A DNA stretch of 33,845 nucleotides from a virus, in IMG/VR virus record IMGVR_UViG_3300021185_000687, positions 1 through 33,845 of that record; one strand, given 5' to 3'. The translations under genes and the position numbers were made by a program. The stretch's first letter is position 1. Every line of letters starts with the position of its first letter. Under the pieces are notes generated by a model, which had not been told where the DNA came from, did no database searches, and worked only from the letters and a program-made list of their open reading frames with translations. Positions 29,644 to 33,845 of this stretch are shown one piece after another.

Positions 29644-31509
29644 ATGGAAGAAATGATTGAGGTAACTCTCCCCGATGGTAGTGTTGTTAGTTTTCCAGCA
29701 GGGACACCAGAGAATGAGATTATTGCAGCTATAGAGCAAAGGACTAGCACTCCTGCCGAGCCTGTTGCACAACCTATAGGTATGGGTGGTGAGGCAGCGC
29801 TTGGAGCTACTCAAGCAGCATTTGATGCAATGGGTGCAGAGTCAGGTCGTGGTCGCAACATGGGCGACATCTTTGATGCTACGCTTCGTGGTGACCAATC
29901 TCTCAGCGAAGGGGTCATGCAAACAGCAGGACAAGGCGCTGGCTATTTAGGTGATATAATTGGCGCAGGCATTACCAAACTTGGACAAGGCGTGTCTTAT
30001 GTGACACCTGATGTTGTAGAAGACGAAGTGATGACACAGCTTGGTATATTCTTTGACCAACCGTTAATGCAGACGGGTAAAGAAGCGTTACAGGCTGGCG
30101 GTGAGGCTTGGAATAGGTTTTCTGAAGAAAATCCAAGGGCTGCCAGAAATATTGCTGCTGTTACTAATATCGCTGGCGTTGGCGTTCCTACCAGATTAGC
30201 CGCACCTTCAGTAGCTAGAACAGCTTCACGAGTAGAACTGCCTTCCACTACACGCGCTAGGCAAGCTCAAGCTAGTATGGAGCAAGGTGGCATAGAGGCT
30301 ACTCGTGACATTACTGCGCCATATAGACTTGAAGAATTGCCTCCAGCAAGCTGGAAAGAGGGTGCGCCAACTCCTGCGGCAGCAAGTGAGATTCCTGTAG
30401 AGAGAAGAATTCCTGCACAAGAAGGACAGACAGTAACTCCTCCTCGCAGGTTAGTTACAAGCCCAGTTCAGAAAGAAGCGGTTAGACAAGGCTTTGATGA
30501 AGGCTTGATAGCTATGATCCGTGAGGCCAGCCCAACAGATCGTAGGAATATGCTTGAGTCATTAAAAATTATGGAAAGGGCTACAGGCAACAAGAAGTTC
30601 AGTATGATGAATAGAACTACTGATGTTGCTGGCAACTCAATGCTTAAAAGATATAAAGCAATTGAAGAAGCCAACAAAAAGGCCGGAAGAAGTATTGATC
30701 GGTATGCAAGAAATAATCTCAAGAATCAATATGTAGACTTTGATGGGCCTGTTAATAATTTTGAAGCTAATCTTAATGATATGGGTATTACCCTGAAAGA
30801 TGATTTAACTTTGGATTTTGCAGGCTCTACTATTGAAGGTTTGGCAGGCGCAGAAAGAATCTTGAATCAAATGGTCAAGAGGATGCGTAGCCCAAGAGAT
30901 ATGACTGCCTATGAAGTCCATACCTTTAAGAAGTTTATTGATGACCAAGTTACCTACGGCAAGCAAGTAGAGGGTTTATCAGGGCAAGCTGAAAGAGCTA
31001 TCAAGCAGCTAAGGCGTGAGTTAGATGAAGTATTAGATAGTAACTTTGAAGGGTATAATCAGGCCAATACTCAATACGCCGAAACTATTAGAGCGATGGA
31101 TGACTTCCAAAGTGTCATGGGCCGCACTATAGACATGAGCAACCCTAATGCAGCTACAGCAATCGGCACAAAACTCCGAGGGCTTGGCTCAAACATTCAG
31201 AGCCGAGGTAGACTGCTAGACTCTTTAAATGAGATGCAAACTCTAGGTAATAAGTATGGCGGCGGGTTTGATGATGATGTAATCAACCAAGCTGCTTTCA
31301 CAATGGAGCTTGATAGATTATTTGGCACTAAAGCTGATACGAGTTTTGCTGGTCAAATTTCTGAAGCCATCGGCAATGCCCCTCCAACTACTACTGGTCA
31401 GGCTATTAGTGCTGCGGCAAGAGCTGCTACAAACAAGGTTAGAGGTGTTAATCAAGAAGCTCAGTTCAAAGCAATGCGAGAATTGCTCAACAGCTTTAAC
31501 GGACAATAG
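29644..31509 (+). CDS. Large internal virion/ejection protein
   Basis: The 621-residue protein begins with a short domain common in ejection proteins (VTLPDGSVVSFPAGTPENEI). Glycine-rich amphipathic segments follow (AGYLGDIIGAGITKLGQG at about residues 95-112, with others near 170), then a long helical, charged C-terminal half. ATG 29644 is preferred to ATG 29653 because of an aggggc site about 10 bases upstream. With its neighbours it would form the conduit for DNA entry. No enzymatic motif (transglycosylase or peptidase) was found. Confidence 0.7.
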   Translation: MEEMIEVTLPDGSVVSFPAGTPENEIIAAIEQRTSTPAEPVAQPIGMGGEAALGATQAAFDAMGAESGRGRNMGDIFDATLRGDQSLSEGVMQTAGQGAGYLGDIIGAGITKLGQGVSYVTPDVVEDEVMTQLGIFFDQPLMQTGKEALQAGGEAWNRFSEENPRAARNIAAVTNIAGVGVPTRLAAPSVARTASRVELPSTTRARQAQASMEQGGIEATRDITAPYRLEELPPASWKEGAPTPAAASEIPVERRIPAQEGQTVTPPRRLVTSPVQKEAVRQGFDEGLIAMIREASPTDRRNMLESLKIMERATGNKKFSMMNRTTDVAGNSMLKRYKAIEEANKKAGRSIDRYARNNLKNQYVDFDGPVNNFEANLNDMGITLKDDLTLDFAGSTIEGLAGAERILNQMVKRMRSPRDMTAYEVHTFKKFIDDQVTYGKQVEGLSGQAERAIKQLRRELDEVLDSNFEGYNQANTQYAETIRAMDDFQSVMGRTIDMSNPNAATAIGTKLRGLGSNIQSRGRLLDSLNEMQTLGNKYGGGFDDDVINQAAFTMELDRLFGTKADTSFAGQISEAIGNAPPTTTGQAISAAARAATNKVRGVNQEAQFKAMRELLNSFNGQ

Positions 31510-31518
31510 GAAACTACA

Positions 31519-33845
31519 ATGGCACGATTCGGTGATTTCGACCAATACTTAGACAACGCTGGCGACCCCTTAGCTGAGGGCAAGCTGTACTTCTACGAGT
31601 CAGGTACTACCACTCCAAAGACTACCTATTCGGACGTTAATAACTCAATTCCGAATACTAATCCGGTATTGTTGTCTGCGGCTGGTCGTCAACCTAACAT
31701 CTTCTTTGACGGTGTGGCTAAGGTCATATTGACTGATAACGATGATGTTCAGTTAATCGTGCGAGACCCTGTAGGTGAAACAGCTACAGACTTTGGCGAC
31801 CAGTGGGTTGCTACTAAGATTTACAACGCCACAGATGTTGTACTGGGTTCTGATGGAGTCTTTTACCGTTCTTTAATCAACGGTAACCAAGGTAACAATC
31901 CTGTTACCACTACAGGCAACTGGACGCTTCTATACTCAGTAGAGTGGAACGCTGGCATTACCTATCAGGTAGGCGCTGTTGTAACTTATGACGGCGAACA
32001 GTACCAATCACTACAAGGTTCTAACCTCAACCAGAATCCATCTACAGCCTCAAGCTACTGGGTGCTATTGAGCTTTGCATGGTTGGCAACAGCTACTTAT
32101 TCTGACGGTCAGAACGCAGTCGGTACTGACGGTATTCTGTATACCTCACTACAAGACTCTAACACTGGTAACGATCCTGCTACCTCACCTGCTTATTGGG
32201 TGGGTACAAGCGCAGCGGCAGCGGCCAGTGCAGTAGCGGCAGCGGCGAGTGCTGCGGCGGCCTTGGTCAGCGAGAATGCGGCCGAACTTGCAGAGACTAA
32301 TGCCGAGACAGCTCAGGCGGCAGCGGAAGCAGCTCAGGCAGCGGCAGAGACAGCCGAGGTTAATGCTGAGACAGCCGAAACCAATAGTGCGGCAAGTGCT
32401 GCATCATCTGCAACTAGCGCCAGTGAGAGTGCCGCTTCGGCCGCTGCGGCCTTGGTAAGCCAAAATGCTGCGGCAACATCGGAGTCAAATAGCGCCTCTA
32501 GTGCCGCAGCGAGTGCGTCTAGTGCCTCGGCTGCCTTGGCTTCAGAAACGGCGGCAGCGGCCTCTGAGGCGGCAGCAGCGACATCGGAGTCCAATGCGGC
32601 TTCATCGGCCAGCTCATCTGCGTCAAGCGCCTCGGCTTCGGCCTCAAGCGCCTCTGATTCTGCGACTTCTGCCTCGGCTAGTGCTTCATCTGCCACGGAT
32701 TCGGCCAACAGCGCAACAGCAGCGGCGGGTTCAGCAACGGCAGCGGCAGGATCAGCAACAGCAGCAGCAAGCTCAGCTACAGCGGCGGCAGGATCGGCTA
32801 CCGATGCAGCAGATAAATACGATGAGTTTGATGACCGCTACTTAGGCGACAAAGCCTCAGACCCAACACTGGACAATGACGGCAATGCTTTATTAACTGG
32901 TGCGTTGTACTTCAACACCACTACAGATGTCATGCGTGTCTACACTGGTTCTGCTTGGCAGGATGTCGCTATTAGCACGAACTCCCCAACCTTCACAGGC
33001 ACAGTCACGGCTGATGGTTTGAATGTTGATGGTGATGCTACGTTAAGCAGCACAGGAAGCGTTACGCTAACATTAGCAGCAGACACAGATAATATTACAG
33101 AGACAGATGTACCAACAATTATTATGTCTCAAGACAACAATTTAACAAATGTTTATTTTGGTATTGAAGGGACTGCAGGTACTGCTTTTTCAGGCTCTGT
33201 AGCAAACTATCCATATATAAAAAGTACTTCTGCTTTGCAGATTGCAACATCATCAAGTCCAACAGCTCTTTTTGACTACAACGGCGACATCTCCTTCTAC
33301 GAAGACACCGGCACGACTCCAAAGTTCTTCTGGGATGCTTCTGCTGAGTCTTTGGGTATTGGTACTACGAGTCCTGTAAGCGGATCTGGTACAAATAGTG
33401 TAAGCATATACAATACAACTCCATATCTTTATTTGCAAAATCCTACTAGCGGAACAACAGCGTCTGACGGGTTTTCGTTAACAATTCTTGGCTCTGACGC
33501 TTATATTAACAATCGTGAAAACGGAAGTATGCGTTTTTACAACAACGGCTCAGAACGCCTCCACATAGACTCCAGTGGTAATGTTGGTATTGGTACTACG
33601 AGTACTAACATTAGTGGAGGCGCATCAGGAAGCACCGCTTTAACTATTTCTGCGTCAACTGCTGATAATAGCAATAGAAATGGACTTTTGGAGTTAAAAG
33701 GTACTAGGTCTAGTACTGGCGCTATTGTGTCGTATATGCGGACATTTAATAACTCAGCCACAACGCCTATGACCGATATTCAGTCAATCAGAGGAAGTGC
33801 AGACACGCTAGGCGAAATGACGTTTCGTACATCTAACGCAGAAGC
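31519..33845 (+). CDS. Tail fibre protein, 3' end cut by window
   Basis: ATG 31519 follows taggaaactaca, and 775 codons remain open to the window edge. Residues 1-85 (MARFGDFDQYLDNAGDPLA, then GKLYFYESGTTTPK) form a virion-attachment domain usual in podovirus fibres. Three CBM5/12-like units follow at about 96-138, 141-184 and 186-229 (pattern Y-x-G-x-x-V-x-Y-x-G-x-x-Y-x-S...WVLL). An Ala/Ser repeat of about 200 residues (231-432) comes next, then FDDRYLG, a GALYFNTT...MRVYTGSAW block and beta-repeats with GNVGIGTTS. It binds the host surface; the C-terminal end is missing. Confidence 0.85.
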   Translation, partial: MARFGDFDQYLDNAGDPLAEGKLYFYESGTTTPKTTYSDVNNSIPNTNPVLLSAAGRQPNIFFDGVAKVILTDNDDVQLIVRDPVGETATDFGDQWVATKIYNATDVVLGSDGVFYRSLINGNQGNNPVTTTGNWTLLYSVEWNAGITYQVGAVVTYDGEQYQSLQGSNLNQNPSTASSYWVLLSFAWLATATYSDGQNAVGTDGILYTSLQDSNTGNDPATSPAYWVGTSAAAAASAVAAAASAAAALVSENAAELAETNAETAQAAAEAAQAAAETAEVNAETAETNSAASAASSATSASESAASAAAALVSQNAAATSESNSASSAAASASSASAALASETAAAASEAAAATSESNAASSASSSASSASASASSASDSATSASASASSATDSANSATAAAGSATAAAGSATAAASSATAAAGSATDAADKYDEFDDRYLGDKASDPTLDNDGNALLTGALYFNTTTDVMRVYTGSAWQDVAISTNSPTFTGTVTADGLNVDGDATLSSTGSVTLTLAADTDNITETDVPTIIMSQDNNLTNVYFGIEGTAGTAFSGSVANYPYIKSTSALQIATSSSPTALFDYNGDISFYEDTGTTPKFFWDASAESLGIGTTSPVSGSGTNSVSIYNTTPYLYLQNPTSGTTASDGFSLTILGSDAYINNRENGSMRFYNNGSERLHIDSSGNVGIGTTSTNISGGASGSTALTISASTADNSNRNGLLELKGTRSSTGAIVSYMRTFNNSATTPMTDIQSIRGSADTLGEMTFRTSNAE
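32209..32815 (+). repeat. Ala/Ser low-complexity tract of the tail fibre
   Basis: About 600 bases of gcg, gcc, gct, agc and tct codons encode the Phage_fiber-type Ala/Ser repeat. It probably forms an extended trimeric coiled-coil shaft. The GC-rich repetitive DNA also produces long spurious frames on both strands. Such tracts recombine easily, so shaft length may vary between relatives. Confidence 0.8.

Noticed and set aside
32334-32845. Long frames on both strands in the Ala/Ser tract
   Set aside because: Low-complexity GC-rich DNA lacks stops in several frames. The fibre frame has the recognised domains on both sides of the tract.
1-33845. Integrase, attachment site, CRISPR array or insertion sequence
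   Set aside because: No recombinase catalytic pattern, no spaced palindromic repeats and no transposase frame with terminal inverted repeats were seen.

Overview
The window is almost entirely one tailed-phage genome (Caudoviricetes). The head and neck genes follow the order of Salmonella phage P22: small terminase, large terminase, portal, scaffold, coat, gp4-like adaptor, gp10-like stabilisation protein, ejection proteins, tail fibre. A podovirus with a P22-type capsid is therefore likely. No bacterial housekeeping gene is visible. Many of the small proteins resemble, from memory, families common in aquatic and marine phages; the host cannot be named from sequence alone. No integrase, DNA polymerase, RNA polymerase or tRNA gene was seen. 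The window opens in the last codons of one gene and closes inside the tail-fibre gene, so it is probably most, but not all, of a genome.

Layout. (1) 1-3595, plus strand: small proteins, an HTH-metallophosphoesterase and a lysis cassette (membrane-anchored protein, 40-residue membrane peptide, GTA-type holin, T4-type lysozyme). (2) 3592-7354, minus strand: a tightly coupled early operon with ERF annealing protein, lambda-type exonuclease, a short protein with an SSB-like acidic tail, an XRE-type regulator, NinG, a PD-(D/E)XK-like protein and DUF3310. (3) 7355-8123: a 769-base gene-free control region with the leftward promoter and operator, paired palindromic repeats, a candidate minus-strand small RNA and a run of perfect helices that looks like a structured RNA. 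(4) 8124-10309, plus strand: small early proteins and a TGT/DpdA-like protein. (5) 10335-12494: TAAAGTG repeats, then an SF2 helicase, a lone CHC2 zinc domain and a 57-residue protein. (6) 12528-18503: terminase, portal and a large polyvalent protein with a possible C-terminal enzyme domain, opposed by a minus-strand acidic 57-residue gene. (7) 18722-33845: a strong extended -10 promoter, then scaffold, coat, neck, ejection proteins and tail fibre.

How the parts fit. The minus-strand operon supplies a recombination system (exonuclease, annealing protein, SSB-like partner, NinG). The helicase and zinc domain probably open the origin for host replication enzymes. The late genes package DNA, build the P22-type head and make proteins ejected into the host. 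The lysis cassette lies just beyond the tail-fibre region in the presumed circular order. Genes are packed with 1-8 base overlaps, so translational coupling is probably the main way neighbours are balanced. Extended -10 elements before the terminase, before the scaffold and before the cupin-like gene suggest separate transcription units.
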